A stretch of DNA of 14,277 nucleotides from Clostridia bacterium (lineage in GTDB: Bacteria; Bacillota; Clostridia; Christensenellales; Borkfalkiaceae): positions 1,136 through 15,412 of the forward strand of contig JAJPXK010000092.1 of assembly GCA_021205485.1 (NCBI GenBank), read 5' to 3'. This document shows, in pieces, positions 14,275-14,277 of the stretch. The position numbers were made by a program, and so were the translations under genes. How positions within the stretch are numbered: the first letter of the stretch is position 1; each line of letters starts with the position of its first letter. Under the pieces are notes generated by a model, which worked only from the letters and a program-made list of their open reading frames with translations, made no database searches and was not told the DNA's origin.

Positions 14275-14277
14275 ATG

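Overview
The window looks like chromosomal DNA from an anaerobic Bacillota, most likely an uncultured Clostridia-type gut bacterium. The reasons are a pyruvate formate-lyase of the strictly anaerobic glycyl-radical type, two T-box leader RNAs (a mostly Bacillota device), strong GGAGG-type ribosome binding sites, short overlapping genes, and intergenic repeat elements of a kind I recall from gut Clostridia. A finer taxonomic placement is not supported by sequence reading alone.

Layout, left to right. (1) Positions 1-2199 hold pyruvate formate-lyase in two separate genes. The catalytic body, cut at its 5' end by the window edge, stops at 1806 exactly where the glycyl-radical domain would begin. 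That domain is a free-standing 77-residue gene at 1966-2199 with its own ribosome binding site. The 159 bp between them hold a hairpin and an intergenic repeat. (2) Positions 2225-2543 hold a promoter and a complete tryptophan T-box leader with a mutually exclusive antiterminator and terminator. (3) Positions 2566-9007 hold a full tryptophan operon, trpE-G-D-C-F-B-A, mostly with overlapping stops and starts, which carries chorismate to tryptophan. (4) Positions 9025-9312 hold a second promoter and a T-box leader with an isoleucine specifier. A multi-hairpin repeat follows at 9325-9380, and then isoleucyl-tRNA synthetase (9416-12562) of the bacterial/eukaryote-like type 2 form. (5) A perfect 14-bp hairpin and a second copy of the hairpin repeat lie between ileS and a convergent minus-strand gene. 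That gene (12757-14187) encodes an XRE-type DNA-binding domain fused to a six-helix membrane region with an external domain, and it has its own promoter at the right edge.

The trp operon and ileS are each under tRNA-sensing transcription attenuation: uncharged tRNA-Trp should turn on tryptophan synthesis, and uncharged tRNA-Ile should turn on ileS. In both leaders the specifier codon and the T-box base that reads the tRNA discriminator agree with the downstream gene.

The most notable points are the cleanly split pyruvate formate-lyase, the covarying double-hairpin repeat of which one copy sits inside the ileS leader, the atypical antiterminator of the ileS T-box, and a D60E-type substitution at the catalytic aspartate of TrpA. 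No CRISPR array, rRNA, tRNA, transposase or phage gene was seen.
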